A stretch of 64,000 nucleotides of DNA from CAZUMW01 sp964621615 (GCA_964621615.1 CAZUMW010000001.1:62001-126000), one strand, 5' to 3'. Shown: positions 45,011 through 54,230, counted from the stretch's first letter. Program-made: numbers and translations. The notes: generated by a model not told the origin, from the letters alone.

Positions 45011-45655
45011 CTATCCGGAATTTTTTTTGTCGGATGAATATTGCGGATAATATTTCTGAAAGCATTCCGGGCACAGGCTGTGGCTGAGCATTGCCTCGGT
45101 GTTTTGCTCGATATATTCTTCAAGGCGCTGCCACACCTCACGGTCGTCGCGTATTTTATGACAGTGCATACAGATAGGCAAAATGCCCTGCAGCTGCTTG
45201 ATATGGGATACGGCCTGCTCGAGCTCGCCGACTCGGTTTGCGAGGGCAGATTGCAGCTCAACGATACGCTCCCCGACTTTCACTCTGGCGCGCAGCTCGT
45301 CAGGATCGATGCGCTTTGTGGTAAAGTCGTCGGCTCCGGCGGAAAAGCCTTTTAACACATCCTCGCGTGATTCAAGAGCGGTCAAAATGATAATGTGTAT
45401 CAGATCGCCGTGCTCAAGCTCCCGCACCCTCCTGCAGAGCTCAATGCCCTCGATTCCGGGCATCATCCAGTCAAGAATAACCAGCCGGGGCGTATCCGGC
45501 TTTTGCAGAATGTCCCAGGCCTGATCGCCGTCCGCAACGGCAACCACTTCATATCCCCATTTAGTTAAGTAGGTTTCCAGAAGCCGTCTGATGGTCACCT
45601 CGTCATCGGCGATGAGCACCCTCGGTTTTTTAGCGGTACCGTTTCTTTTGCCCAT
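45011..45655 (-). CDS. response regulator with coiled coil and Cys-rich C-terminus
   Basis: 214 residues. Receiver domain about 10-130: IADDEVTIRR (acidic pair), VILDWMMPG (phospho-acceptor Asp), ILTAL (Thr) and KRID (Lys). A coiled coil (about 135-165) follows, then ICMHCHKIRDD..SHSLCPECFQKYYP, two C-x2-C pairs that could bind a metal. This tail, without a DNA-binding or enzyme domain, recurs on many deltaproteobacterial receiver proteins, which often work as phosphorelay or sensory linkers. No histidine kinase is adjacent. Confidence 0.85.
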   Translation of the reverse strand: MGKRNGTAKKPRVLIADDEVTIRRLLETYLTKWGYEVVAVADGDQAWDILQKPDTPRLVILDWMMPGIEGIELCRRVRELEHGDLIHIIILTALESREDVLKGFSAGADDFTTKRIDPDELRARVKVGERIVELQSALANRVGELEQAVSHIKQLQGILPICMHCHKIRDDREVWQRLEEYIEQNTEAMLSHSLCPECFQKYYPQYSSDKKNSG

Positions 45656-45830
45656 AGTATTTCCCTGAAGCTGCTAGAAAACGTGCTGCCTAACACGGTT
45701 TCAGATTATTGTCCGGGTGTGTCGGTGCGGAATGCATGGTCCGGACAGGCTCAGGCCGTATAACTCACAAATACCACATGCATACGGGTATTTCAAGGTG
45801 TTGCCCGCAGGGGTGCATTTAAACAGCGCG

Positions 45831-46874
45831 CTATGGTGAGGAAATCTTTCCGGGCCGCAGACAGCCGGCCTGCAGCCCGGACAGCGCCTCTATGTATGAA
45901 CGCATTTCCTGCCGGGTTTCAGCATGAAACGCTGCAGTGCGGTACTTCTTTATGCCGTGAAATCCTTTTGTGTACCAGCAGTAAAATTTGCGGAATTTTT
46001 TAACCCCCTTTATTTCTCCATGCCAGGAGCAGCATGATTCCAGATGACGGGTCATTGCCGACAGGACCTGATCCGCAGCGGGTCCGCAAGCGCTCCCGCG
46101 ACCGTCAAGCAGGCATGCTATCTGGCCGAATATCCAGGGGTTTCCGAGGGCGCCGCGCGCGACAGCAACGGCGCTGCATCCTGTTTCCTCCATCATTTTG
46201 AGGGCAAGCCGGGCAGAGAGCACATCGCCGCTGCCGATAACCGGTATATCGACCGCGTTTCTCACCGCTTCTATATATGAATAGTCGACTGTGCCATCAT
46301 ATTTTTGTGACCGGGTGCGGCCGTGAACCGTGACGGCGGCAGCACCGGCATCGCGGCAGCGAAGAGCGATGTCGGGTGCGTTTACGGATGCTCTATCCCA
46401 GCCGGCTCGGATTTTCACCGTAACCGGCACGTCCGCCCGGGCGGCCATCGCTTTTACTATCGCCTCGAGCTTTGCAGGGTTTTTCAAGAGGCTTGCCCCC
46501 TGTCCCTTCCCGGTTACTTTTTTGACGGGACAGGCGGCATTGAAATCAATAATGTCGAACCGATGAGGGAGGAGTACCTCGACTGCTGCGCTCAGAGTAT
46601 CCGGATTGCTGCCGTACAGCTGTACGCCCAGAGGGCGGTCCTCAGCCGATGAGGCGAGCATGCCGAGCGTTTTCTGATCGCCCCTGACAAGACCCTCTGC
46701 GCTGATCATTTCGGTAAATGCAAGCCCGCAGCCGAACTGCCGGTTCAGCAGACGGAACGGCAGATCGGTTATGCCCGAAAGCGGGGCGAGGAAAAAGGGT
46801 GCAGGCAGCCTGACGGTGCCGATGTGCAGTGTGTTCCGTGCCGGCTCGCCCGCAGGAGTCCTACAGCATGTCAT
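45831..46874 (-). CDS. dus: tRNA-dihydrouridine synthase
   Basis: 347 residues. LAPLSGITDLPFRLL opens the TIM barrel; the active-site block DFNAACPVKKVTGKGQGASLLKN contains the catalytic cysteine (NAACP), and ARGALGNPWIFG is the C-terminal FMN phosphate-binding motif. It reduces specific uridines in tRNA with FMN and NADPH. Subfamily (DusB-like by pattern) is not certain. It overlaps tag by 14 bases. Confidence 0.92.
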   Translation of the reverse strand: MTCCRTPAGEPARNTLHIGTVRLPAPFFLAPLSGITDLPFRLLNRQFGCGLAFTEMISAEGLVRGDQKTLGMLASSAEDRPLGVQLYGSNPDTLSAAVEVLLPHRFDIIDFNAACPVKKVTGKGQGASLLKNPAKLEAIVKAMAARADVPVTVKIRAGWDRASVNAPDIALRCRDAGAAAVTVHGRTRSQKYDGTVDYSYIEAVRNAVDIPVIGSGDVLSARLALKMMEETGCSAVAVARGALGNPWIFGQIACLLDGRGSACGPAADQVLSAMTRHLESCCSWHGEIKGVKKFRKFYCWYTKGFHGIKKYRTAAFHAETRQEMRSYIEALSGLQAGCLRPGKISSP

Positions 46875-47427
46875 AGCGGAAGCAGCGGGTAAGGTGGTCG
46901 TTTACCATGCCCACAGCCTGCATATACGCATAGCAGATGGTGGGCCCCACAAACCGAAACCCCCGTTTTTTCAGATCTCTGCTCATCGCTTCAGCTTCCG
47001 GTGTTGCAGCGGGCACCTGCTCAGGCGCTGACCAGGAATTTTTCCGTGGCGCGCCGCCGATAAACTGCCAGATATATTCCGCAAAGGAATTAGCGCGGCT
47101 GCAGACGTCAAGAAATGCGCGCGCATTGCAGACGGCAGCTTCAATTTTTTTTCTGTTCCTGATAATGCCGGTGTCCATAAGCAGCTTTTGTATCTCCGAC
47201 TCCCCGTATCCGGCCATTTTTTCGGCATTAAAGCCGTCAAAAACGGTTCGATAGCGATCGCGCTTTTTCAGTACGGTGAGCCAGCTCAGCCCGGCCTGAG
47301 CTCCCTCCAGTATAAGAAATTCAAAAAGCCGGCGGTCATCATACACCGGCACCCCCCATTCCCGGTCATGATAGGCAATGTAGAGCGGGTCAGCTGTGAC
47401 CCAGTGGCATCTGGTCAGGGTATCCAT
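46861..47427 (-). CDS. tag: DNA-3-methyladenine glycosylase I
   Basis: 188 residues from the ATG at 47425-47427; the longer frame adds 27 residues absent from the family. The start gives MDTLTRCHWVTADPLYIAYHDREWG, exactly the Tag opening (zinc Cys and the YHDxEWG motif). Further LEGAQAGLSW, and a closing GPTICYAYMQAVGMVNDHLTRC with zinc histidine/cysteine. It excises 3-methyladenine from DNA. It overlaps the downstream dus gene by 14 bases. Confidence 0.93.
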   Translation of the reverse strand: MDTLTRCHWVTADPLYIAYHDREWGVPVYDDRRLFEFLILEGAQAGLSWLTVLKKRDRYRTVFDGFNAEKMAGYGESEIQKLLMDTGIIRNRKKIEAAVCNARAFLDVCSRANSFAEYIWQFIGGAPRKNSWSAPEQVPAATPEAEAMSRDLKKRGFRFVGPTICYAYMQAVGMVNDHLTRCFRYDML

Positions 47428-47604
47428 TGACAGAGAGCCCCATTGTGTCTGCGGTTTAAAAAATAAGCGGTACACATTCCGGTAAAGCGGCCCATGCTGA
47501 TAAAACAATCATTATAGCCCAAAAAGCCGCTAAGAGAGAAAAATTTTTTGATGAGGCAGTGCCCGGGGTTTTGCTGAAAGCGGCGGCTGCAAAATAGCGA
47601 GGGG

Positions 47605-48396
47605 TTATTTTATGTCGTGATATTCCGTCCGGCCTGGATTTTGCTCGAGCTCTTCGAGATACATATTTGCCTCGATGACATAATAGGCGCCGGTGAGCGG
47701 AAACCCGGTTTTAATTTTTTCAAGCATGGGGCAGAGTGCTTCAGGACGGCTCAAAGAACGCTTTTTGTGAAACGTGTCGATAAGGGTGATTTTTTCCCTG
47801 AGCTTGACCGGCTGTGTGAAATAGGCGCCGAAATCCTGGAGGTCAAATTCGCTTTGCATGAGTTTTTGCAGCAGCTGAAAAATATTTTGCGGCATTTCTG
47901 AAAATAAAATAGTCAGCCAGGTTTCAGTGTTCAGGCCTGAAATCCAGTACGGCGGCCGGTAATATGAATAAAAGCCGTCATTGAGCTCGGTAAGCCGGTC
48001 TATGAGACCGTACAGATCCTGCCTTCCAAGAGTGCTTTTGACCGGCTTTGCATAGGTGCAGGGAATGTCGGTTTGCAGTCCCATTTCTTTTACGACGGGG
48101 TGTCCGTGCAGCCGGCAGGTAAGGGTTCGGTAGGGATATATGCCGCACAGTTTTTCAGCGGTTTGAAATCTGCAGGTAAGATGGCCGGGGTAGTCTTCAT
48201 GAAAAGGCGTGTTTTTGGAGAGGATATCAATGAAATAGTCAGGATTTTCAGCAAGATGGGACAGGATAAAGCAAAATTCCAGAAACGTCATGTGCGGGCT
48301 TACGCAGCACTTCCCGCAGGCCTTACAGTCAATTTCCGGTATGAGGGGGTAAATTTCCTCCTTGAGGGCGGTGATAGCAGCCGACAAAAAGCCCAT
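47605..48396 (-). CDS. YkgJ-type cysteine-cluster protein
   Basis: 263 residues. The N-terminal CKACGKCCVSP and CRFQTAEKLCGIYPYRTLTCRLHG form the zinc/iron-chelating YkgJ motif. The remaining 150 residues are mostly helical and not recognised. Function of the family is unsettled; related proteins act as metal-binding accessory factors in modification enzymes. Real gene, role unknown. Confidence 0.8.
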   Translation of the reverse strand: MGFLSAAITALKEEIYPLIPEIDCKACGKCCVSPHMTFLEFCFILSHLAENPDYFIDILSKNTPFHEDYPGHLTCRFQTAEKLCGIYPYRTLTCRLHGHPVVKEMGLQTDIPCTYAKPVKSTLGRQDLYGLIDRLTELNDGFYSYYRPPYWISGLNTETWLTILFSEMPQNIFQLLQKLMQSEFDLQDFGAYFTQPVKLREKITLIDTFHKKRSLSRPEALCPMLEKIKTGFPLTGAYYVIEANMYLEELEQNPGRTEYHDIK

Positions 48397-48544
48397 AACA
48401 GGCGCCTCCCTGCGCCGGTCCTTACGGTTCCTTTATTTTCTTATCGTCAAAATAAGGAATTTTCTTAAGTCCGCACTCCGTCATCGGGTGCTGACATCCG
48501 GCAGTCGGCACAGGGAGGCAAAACGGGCTTTTTGAGCCCCGAGC

Positions 48545-49324
48545 TTATCTGTCCAAACGCTGGGCGATAAGCTGTGCGGCTTTTTCCCCCGAAAGGAGCA
48601 TCCCTCCGAAAATAGGGCCCATGCGAAAGCTGCCGAACGTGGCGTTTGCCGCCATGCCGGCCACATAGACTCCCGGAAAGGCTTCGCGGGTATTTTCAAG
48701 CGTGCTTTTTTCCGCTGCATCGGCCCACATGGAGCGCTCCCCCATCGCTTTGCCGGTGGGGGTTTTGAGCTTAAGGTCGGTTTTTTCCTGAATAACCTTG
48801 ATGACTTCGATGGGGTGGCCGGTGGCTTCCACAATGTACTGCGTGCGGATGCACAGCGGGTCCACGTGCATGCCTGCGCTTTCAATCGGCGTCCAGTTTA
48901 TTACCAGCCCGCAGACCCTGCTTTCGCGGACGATCACATCCTCTACGCTTATGCCGTTAAACATGGTTACCCCGGCCTTTGAGGCACGCGACATGATGGT
49001 GCTGACCGTTTCTATGGAATCAGCTGTATAATATCCCGGTTCAAATTCGCTGGTGGCGACGCCGAACCGGTCGAGCACTTCCCTGCCGTCTGCCTGAACC
49101 ACAATTTCGTTAAAAAGCATCCCGCCGCCCCACATGCCGCCGCCGATGCTCAGCTTACGCTCAAAAAGGGCAACCTTGCAGCCGCGCTCGGCAAGACAGT
49201 AGCCGCACACAAGACCTGCCGGCCCGCCGCCGACTACAGCAACATCAACCTCAAGGTTGTTCATGAGTTTTTTGTAATACGTGTCAATGATCGCTTTTGT
49301 GATAACGTGTTCATCAAGTTTCAT
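48545..49324 (-). CDS. thi4: thiamine thiazole synthase Thi4, sulfide-dependent type
   Basis: 259 residues from the ATG at 49322-49324; the longer frame adds 33 residues. VAVVGGGPAGLVCGYCLAERG is the dinucleotide-binding loop, and ERKLSIGGGMWGGGMLF a Thi4 hallmark. At the position of the sacrificial cysteine of yeast Thi4 the protein has H153 (GMHVDPL), as in methanogen Thi4, so it should use free sulfide with iron and NAD to make ADP-thiazole and turn over catalytically. This fits an anaerobe. No TPP riboswitch consensus is seen in the leader. Confidence 0.9.
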   Translation of the reverse strand: MKLDEHVITKAIIDTYYKKLMNNLEVDVAVVGGGPAGLVCGYCLAERGCKVALFERKLSIGGGMWGGGMLFNEIVVQADGREVLDRFGVATSEFEPGYYTADSIETVSTIMSRASKAGVTMFNGISVEDVIVRESRVCGLVINWTPIESAGMHVDPLCIRTQYIVEATGHPIEVIKVIQEKTDLKLKTPTGKAMGERSMWADAAEKSTLENTREAFPGVYVAGMAANATFGSFRMGPIFGGMLLSGEKAAQLIAQRLDR

Positions 49325-49443
49325 GGCTATTCTCCACAGGATGATTAAGATAACTACATGATATGCGATATGATTTTGTGTGATAAAATCATTATATTTA
49401 CCATGTTGACAGTGTCCGGGCAAGCTAAAAAAGGCAGGACGGC

Positions 49444-49920
49444 TCAGCCCTCACTGCACCACGCGCGGGTGTCGGCATCCTGCAGCGCCCGGCTGAAAAG
49501 CTCTTTCTCCCGGCGGCGCATGATGCGCTCCTGTTCAGGGGACTGCTCGTGATCGTACCCGAGCAGATGCAGCACGCCGTGAATCAGCAGAACCACGATT
49601 TCCTCCCCGGCGGTATTGCCGTGGCGGGGGGCCTGCCTGACTGCTGTTTCTACCGATATGACGACATCTCCCAAAAGCTGGGGCAGGCCGGGCGGCACGC
49701 TGCCGTCGTACTGAGGAAAAGATATGACATCAGTGGGGCCCTGCCGGTGAAGATAGGTTTCGTTCAGCTCGGCTATCCGGCAGTCATCCAGCAGCAGAAT
49801 GCTTGTTTCTGGATTTTGTAATGCCGATTCGCTTTCCAAGATCCCTGTCACTGTCTTTCGAATCACGCGCGGGGGTATCCGCATCAGCTTTTGCCGGTTT
49901 CTTATCAGTACCTTTGCCAT
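49444..49920 (-). CDS. ybeY: endoribonuclease YbeY (rRNA maturation)
   Basis: 158 residues. The zinc-binding LLIHGVLHLLGYDHE (H-x3-H-x5-H) is the UPF0054 hallmark; TDVISFPQYD and LLDDCRIAELNETYL are also conserved. It acts in 16S rRNA 3' processing and ribosome quality control. The start MAKVLIRNRQK matches the family, so the 137-base overlap with the upstream HD gene is real rather than a misplaced start. Confidence 0.95.
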   Translation of the reverse strand: MAKVLIRNRQKLMRIPPRVIRKTVTGILESESALQNPETSILLLDDCRIAELNETYLHRQGPTDVISFPQYDGSVPPGLPQLLGDVVISVETAVRQAPRHGNTAGEEIVVLLIHGVLHLLGYDHEQSPEQERIMRRREKELFSRALQDADTRAWCSEG

Positions 49921-52219
49921 GCTGCTCCTTGCTCACTTTTTCAAAATAGTCGATGCGCGAATGAAAGAATCCGTTTAGTATGCGGATGCAGCTTTCTGCA
50001 ATGAGATGCAGATCTTTGAGCGTCAGCTCGCATTCGTCGAGCTGGCCGTCCGCAAAGATATTGTTTATGATGCGCTGGACCATGCCCTGGATACGGGCCG
50101 GGCTCGGTTCGGCAAGCGTTTTAGAGGTGGCCTGGATGGCATCGGCGAGCATGACAATACCCGCCTCCTTTGTCTGGGGCTTTGGGCCGGGATATCGGAA
50201 ATCCTTGTCGCTTACGGGCTGGCCGGTTCCCTCGTGCAGCGATTTTGCTTTTTGATAAAAATAGTCAATGCAGCGCGTTCCGTGGTGCTGGGAAATGATG
50301 TCCTGAATCGGCTTGCCCAGGTGGTATGCCTTCGCCAGCTCGCAGCCCTCCTTGACGTGGCTTGTTATGATAAGGCTGCTCATGCTTGGCAGCAGCTTGT
50401 CGTGCTTGTTTTCTATGCCCTTCTGGTTTTCTACAAAGTACTGTGGCTTTTTGATTTTGCCGATATCATGGTAATATGAGCTCACCCGCGCGAGCAGAGA
50501 GTTTGCATTGATCGCCTCGGCCGCGGATTCGGCCAGTATGCCCACCAGTATGCTGTGGTGGTAGGTTCCGGGGGCGGAAATAAGAAGCTTCCGCAGCACC
50601 GGCTGATTAAGGTCGGCGAGCTCAAGCAGCTTGATGTCGGTGGTATAGTTGAACGCTATTTCAACGATGGGAACGATGCCGGTTGCCAGCACGGCTGACA
50701 GCAGCCCGCCAAGCACGCCGAAGCCGATGCTGATAAGCGGGTCGGTGCTGAAAATATTTCCTGCAATAAGATAGAGTGAAATGATCAGCATTGTGTTGAC
50801 GCCACCGACAATGAGCCCTGCGCGGATAATCATTTTGCGCTCTTTTGTCTGGGTTACCTCCTGGGCGGCGACCAGCGAGCTGATAAGGGCATACATAAAG
50901 AAGCCGAAGCGGCTTTCCAGCATGAAGCAGACAAACATGGCAATGATGATTGAGCTCAGCGCGGCAATGCGGGGAGAAAGAACGACGCTGATAACCATTG
51001 CCGCAAAAGCAAAAGGAATTCCATATAAGTAGCAGTCAAGCGGAATTTCCTCATACCCTTTGCTGATGCCGTCCGCAATGAAAAAGCACAGCTTCAGCGC
51101 GATAAATGTGACGGCAAAAAGGCTGCACAAAAACAGCAGGTCCCTGCTGTTAATGCGGAAAAACGAGCCGTTGCTCATATTTTCAATGGTAAACCGGTAC
51201 AGCACGTGCAGGGAAACAAAGGACAGCAGGAAGTAGCCGGCCAGGATGAGCACCAGATTGCGCCGCCGCTTCATGCTTTTGAGGGCTTTGAGCTTCAGCG
51301 CGGTTTCTTCATTTATGCGCGAGCCCTCTCTAACGATAATTTCGTCTTTTTTAACATTGTAATACAGCGGGTTGACATTGGTGATTGCCTCATGGCGGCG
51401 CTTGTTGGTTTCGACCGGGTTGAAGGTAATGGTCGGCTCAAGCAGCTTTACGGCGAGCCCGGTAATGGTGTTGCGCAGTGAAGGGCGCATTTTGCCGAGA
51501 ATTTTACGGGCATCACGCCGGAGCATGATTTCCAGCTCCTCGATGTCTATAAGAGAGGATAAATCATCAATGAAAATCTCCTCCTTGGTGTAAATATCTC
51601 TGAGCATTATTCCGCGGCCGCGCTCTTTGAACAGCTGTTCTGTGGAGGCCACTATTTCCCGCCGGGCGTACGGAAGGGTCAAATCAAGCAGGTGCCCCTC
51701 GGTTTCTTTGTCAAAGCCGTTTTTGAGCAGCAGCGTATAATAATCATCGGGAACGCGAATCTGCAGGATGTTCTGAAACTCCTCTTTTTTTTCTTCTGAC
51801 ACCGATTTTCCCTGCGACAGGCTCTCGATGGCGTTTCGCATGAAAGAGAACGCCTCGGTTATGCGTTTTTCAAGCTCCTGCGCGGCGCGGGAATTAAAAT
51901 CATAGACCGACAGCACCTCCTCTGCGGCCTGGGCTTTCTTTTTTTCTGTGGACGTGCTGTCCTCTACCGAAAAATCACGGGGTGCCCGGACCGTATGCTT
52001 GGCAATGTCGCCGGGGTCGTAGGTGTAGCGGGGGGTGGTCAGGCGCGGGGCGATCAGCAGGGTTATGATGCCGGCAAGAATCAGGCACGCACCGGTACGG
52101 TAGGTGGATGCCGTCATGTGTGTTGAAAAAACGCCGGCCCGCCTGGGGGTTTCTTCTATTTTAGACTTTTTTTTCTTTTTTCGTGACGGCCACAGCTTCT
52201 GAAGCAGAGCTTCTTTCAT
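49784..52219 (-). CDS. 7TM-HD family phosphohydrolase (PgpH-like)
   Basis: 811 residues. A lysine-rich N-terminus (KKKKKSK) leads to one membrane helix (about 38-58), a large extracytoplasmic domain (about 60-330), seven membrane helices (about 335-560), and a cytoplasmic HD domain with HHSILVGILAESAA and SYYHDIGKIKKP. The layout matches 7TMR-HDED/PgpH proteins, which in Firmicutes hydrolyse c-di-AMP; the nucleotide used here is unknown. A basic/acidic 60-residue tail at the C-terminus is shared, out of frame, with ybeY. It starts 6 bases after the phoH stop. Confidence 0.9.
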   Translation of the reverse strand: MKEALLQKLWPSRKKKKKSKIEETPRRAGVFSTHMTASTYRTGACLILAGIITLLIAPRLTTPRYTYDPGDIAKHTVRAPRDFSVEDSTSTEKKKAQAAEEVLSVYDFNSRAAQELEKRITEAFSFMRNAIESLSQGKSVSEEKKEEFQNILQIRVPDDYYTLLLKNGFDKETEGHLLDLTLPYARREIVASTEQLFKERGRGIMLRDIYTKEEIFIDDLSSLIDIEELEIMLRRDARKILGKMRPSLRNTITGLAVKLLEPTITFNPVETNKRRHEAITNVNPLYYNVKKDEIIVREGSRINEETALKLKALKSMKRRRNLVLILAGYFLLSFVSLHVLYRFTIENMSNGSFFRINSRDLLFLCSLFAVTFIALKLCFFIADGISKGYEEIPLDCYLYGIPFAFAAMVISVVLSPRIAALSSIIIAMFVCFMLESRFGFFMYALISSLVAAQEVTQTKERKMIIRAGLIVGGVNTMLIISLYLIAGNIFSTDPLISIGFGVLGGLLSAVLATGIVPIVEIAFNYTTDIKLLELADLNQPVLRKLLISAPGTYHHSILVGILAESAAEAINANSLLARVSSYYHDIGKIKKPQYFVENQKGIENKHDKLLPSMSSLIITSHVKEGCELAKAYHLGKPIQDIISQHHGTRCIDYFYQKAKSLHEGTGQPVSDKDFRYPGPKPQTKEAGIVMLADAIQATSKTLAEPSPARIQGMVQRIINNIFADGQLDECELTLKDLHLIAESCIRILNGFFHSRIDYFEKVSKEQHGKGTDKKPAKADADTPARDSKDSDRDLGKRIGITKSRNKHSAAG

Positions 52220-52225
52220 AATCAG

Positions 52226-53212
52226 TTACTCGCTGTTTTGTTTGCCGGTTTCATAGGCTTTGATTATCTGCTCGACAACGGGATGGCGAACAACGTCCTT
52301 TTCCGAAAAGTGGACAAATTTGATGCCATGAATGCCGGGCAGCAGCCTTTGTATCTCAACAAGCCCTGAGATGCGACCCGGGGGAAGATCTGCCTGCGTA
52401 ATATCGCCGGCGATTACCACCCGCGAGTTGAAGCCGATTCTGGTTAAAAACATTTTCATCTGCTCGGATGTCGTGTTCTGGGCTTCATCGAGAATAACAA
52501 AGGAATCGTTCAGTGTGCGGCCCCGCATAAAGGCAAGAGGCGCCACTTCTATGATTCCCTGGTGAAGCAGCTCAGTGGCTTTGTGCATATCCATTATGTC
52601 GTGCAGTGCGTCATACAGCGGGCGCAGGTACGGGTTTATCTTTTCAAAAAGGTCCCCCGGCAGGAATCCGAGCTTTTCGCCTGCCTCGACAGCCGGCCTG
52701 GTCAGGATGATTCTGTTTACCGTTTTTTTCATTAATGCGGCAATAGCCATTGCCATGGCAAGATAGGTCTTGCCGGTGCCCGCAGGGCCGATGCCGATTA
52801 CGATATCAAACTTGCGAATAGCGTCCACGTATGACTTCTGCGCATAGCTTTTCGGGGTAATGGGGCTGCCGCGCGAAGAAACCGTTATTGTATCGAGAAA
52901 AACCTCCTTTAAATGGACGCCGGGATTGTCGAGAACCATTTTCAGCGCATGAAATACATCCACGTGGCTGGGGCGGTACCCGGTTTCTATAATAAAATAC
53001 AGATCCTGCATCAGCTTTCTGGCCGATGCCAGCTCCCGGCGGCCGCCCTTGAGGGTTAGCTCGTTGCCCCGGACGCGCATATCGACCCCGAGTTTTTTTG
53101 CGATCGTTTTGATGTGCTTATCGTGCTCCCCGCAGAGGGACTTGACAATGCCGAAATCGTCGAAATAAAGCGTTTCTGAAAAAACGTGTTCTTTTGATGC
53201 GGTGTCCGGCAT
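52226..53212 (-). CDS. phoH: PhoH family ATPase
   Basis: 328 residues. An N-terminal KH-like RNA-binding region (about 15-105) precedes the ATPase with Walker A GPAGTGKT and Walker B VILDEAQN; ARGMMRGRTL-like FMRGRTLNDSF and GDITQADLP are PhoH signatures. It is thought to act in RNA metabolism and usually neighbours ybeY, as here with the 7TM-HD gene between. Confidence 0.93.
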   Translation of the reverse strand: MPDTASKEHVFSETLYFDDFGIVKSLCGEHDKHIKTIAKKLGVDMRVRGNELTLKGGRRELASARKLMQDLYFIIETGYRPSHVDVFHALKMVLDNPGVHLKEVFLDTITVSSRGSPITPKSYAQKSYVDAIRKFDIVIGIGPAGTGKTYLAMAMAIAALMKKTVNRIILTRPAVEAGEKLGFLPGDLFEKINPYLRPLYDALHDIMDMHKATELLHQGIIEVAPLAFMRGRTLNDSFVILDEAQNTTSEQMKMFLTRIGFNSRVVIAGDITQADLPPGRISGLVEIQRLLPGIHGIKFVHFSEKDVVRHPVVEQIIKAYETGKQNSE

Positions 53213-53268
53213 AATAAAAATAAATAAAAAAATAATTATCTTTTAAAATAAAATAGCATAGAAAAAAA

Positions 53269-53703
53269 TTATTTCGAGGTGTGTACCTGAACAATAATTT
53301 CCCGCTGACGGGGACGATTGTCAAAGTCACACAGCACAATCTGCTGCCAGGTACCAAGGAGCATGTCGCCGTTGGCCAGGGGAATGGAAAGTGATGGGCC
53401 AAGAAGTGCTGCTCTTACATGAGAATAGCCATTGCCGTCGCCCCACCGCCGGTCATGCTCATAGGCAATATCCCGGGGAGCAAGGCGGTCAATGGCTCTT
53501 TTGAGGTCATTGACAACACCTGATTCATATTCGATGGTGGTCAGCGCTGCGGTTGAGCCGTCAATGAACAGCAGCAAAAAACCGTTACATCCAGAAGCAT
53601 ACTCTGCGACTTTTTGCTCAACACGTGAGGTCAAGTCGATAATGTCAGTGTCTCCGGATGTTTTTACCTGTATGGTGGATGTTGTTGTTGCCATAGAAAA
53701 CAT
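53269..53703 (-). CDS. YjbQ-type protein (UPF0047, secondary thiamine-phosphate synthase family)
   Basis: 144 residues. GFLLLFIDGSTAALTTIEYESG, WGDGNGYSHVRAALLGPSLSIPL and LGTWQQIVLCDFDNRPRQREI match the UPF0047/YjbQ family, including the conserved histidine of GYSH. Members have weak thiamine-phosphate synthase activity, which would link it to thi4, but its true role is open. A terminator-like hairpin sits about 20 bases before its ATG. Confidence 0.88.
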   Translation of the reverse strand: MFSMATTTSTIQVKTSGDTDIIDLTSRVEQKVAEYASGCNGFLLLFIDGSTAALTTIEYESGVVNDLKRAIDRLAPRDIAYEHDRRWGDGNGYSHVRAALLGPSLSIPLANGDMLLGTWQQIVLCDFDNRPRQREIIVQVHTSK

Positions 53704-53721
53704 TTTTACCGTCAGCTGCCG

Positions 53722-53748
53722 AAAAAGCCCCGCCGTGCAGGCGGGGGC
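53722..53748 (-). promoter_or_regulatory. terminator-like hairpin in the leader of yjbQ
   Basis: GCCCCGCC (53727-53734) pairs with GGCGGGG (53740-53746), and five A before it give a T-tract on the minus strand. It lies 20-45 bases before the yjbQ ATG and may be an attenuator. A second hairpin (AGCAGC/GCTGCT) lies further upstream. Confidence 0.4.
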
Positions 53749-53856
53749 ATCGCGCGTTATCGGTGCTCAGCAGCTCTCAGGGCTGCTTTTGGTTATCATT
53801 TTGAAGGGATAGCACATGGGTTTTGCCTTTTCAAGCAATTTTTCGGATAAATTCTC

Positions 53857-53884
53857 TTGACAAATGATTAATTATCAATATAAA
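53857..53884 (+). promoter_or_regulatory. sigma70-like promoter of the rpsP operon
   Basis: TTGACA (53857-53862), 16-base spacer, TATAAA (53879-53884); a near-consensus pair about 95 bases before rpsP in an AT-rich tract. Confidence 0.65.
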
Positions 53885-53981
53885 CTAAGTCGTTTTATAG
53901 TAGAAAATATTTGGTGAAATCAAACAAATATACTATACTTATTGAGCACTATAATAATAAACGGAGGAAAAGATACGCGCT

Positions 53982-54230
53982 ATGGCTGTAAAGATACGTC
54001 TTGCACGATTCGGAAAGAAAAAACAGGCTTTCTATCGAATAGTTGTTGCCCAGAACACATCGCCCCGCGACGGGCGTTTTATTGAAACATTGGGGACGTT
54101 TGATCCTCGCAGCAATCCTGCGAAAGTAATTATCGATACGGAAAAAACCGCGCGCTGGTTACAACGGGGGGCTCGTCCGACGCAGTCAGCCGATATTCTA
54201 TTGAGAAAACAAGGGGTTTTTAAAGGGTAA
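53982..54230 (+). CDS. rpsP: 30S ribosomal protein S16
   Basis: 82 residues, full length. MAVKIRLARFGKKKQAFYRIVVAQ, SPRDGRFIETLGTFDP and the GARPTQSADILLRKQG end are all S16. RBS GGAGG at 53963-53967, a rather long 14 bases before the ATG. It opens the rpsP-khpA-trmD-rplS-rnhB-yraN ribosome/RNA cluster. Confidence 0.98.
   Translation: MAVKIRLARFGKKKQAFYRIVVAQNTSPRDGRFIETLGTFDPRSNPAKVIIDTEKTARWLQRGARPTQSADILLRKQGVFKG

Noticed and set aside
49325..49443. Possible TPP riboswitch before thi4
   Set aside because: No CUGAGA box or the conserved second domain in the leader; only a short AT-rich region is present.
53704..53860. TPP riboswitch before yjbQ
   Set aside because: A CTGAGA occurs in a hairpin loop, but the other conserved segments are missing.
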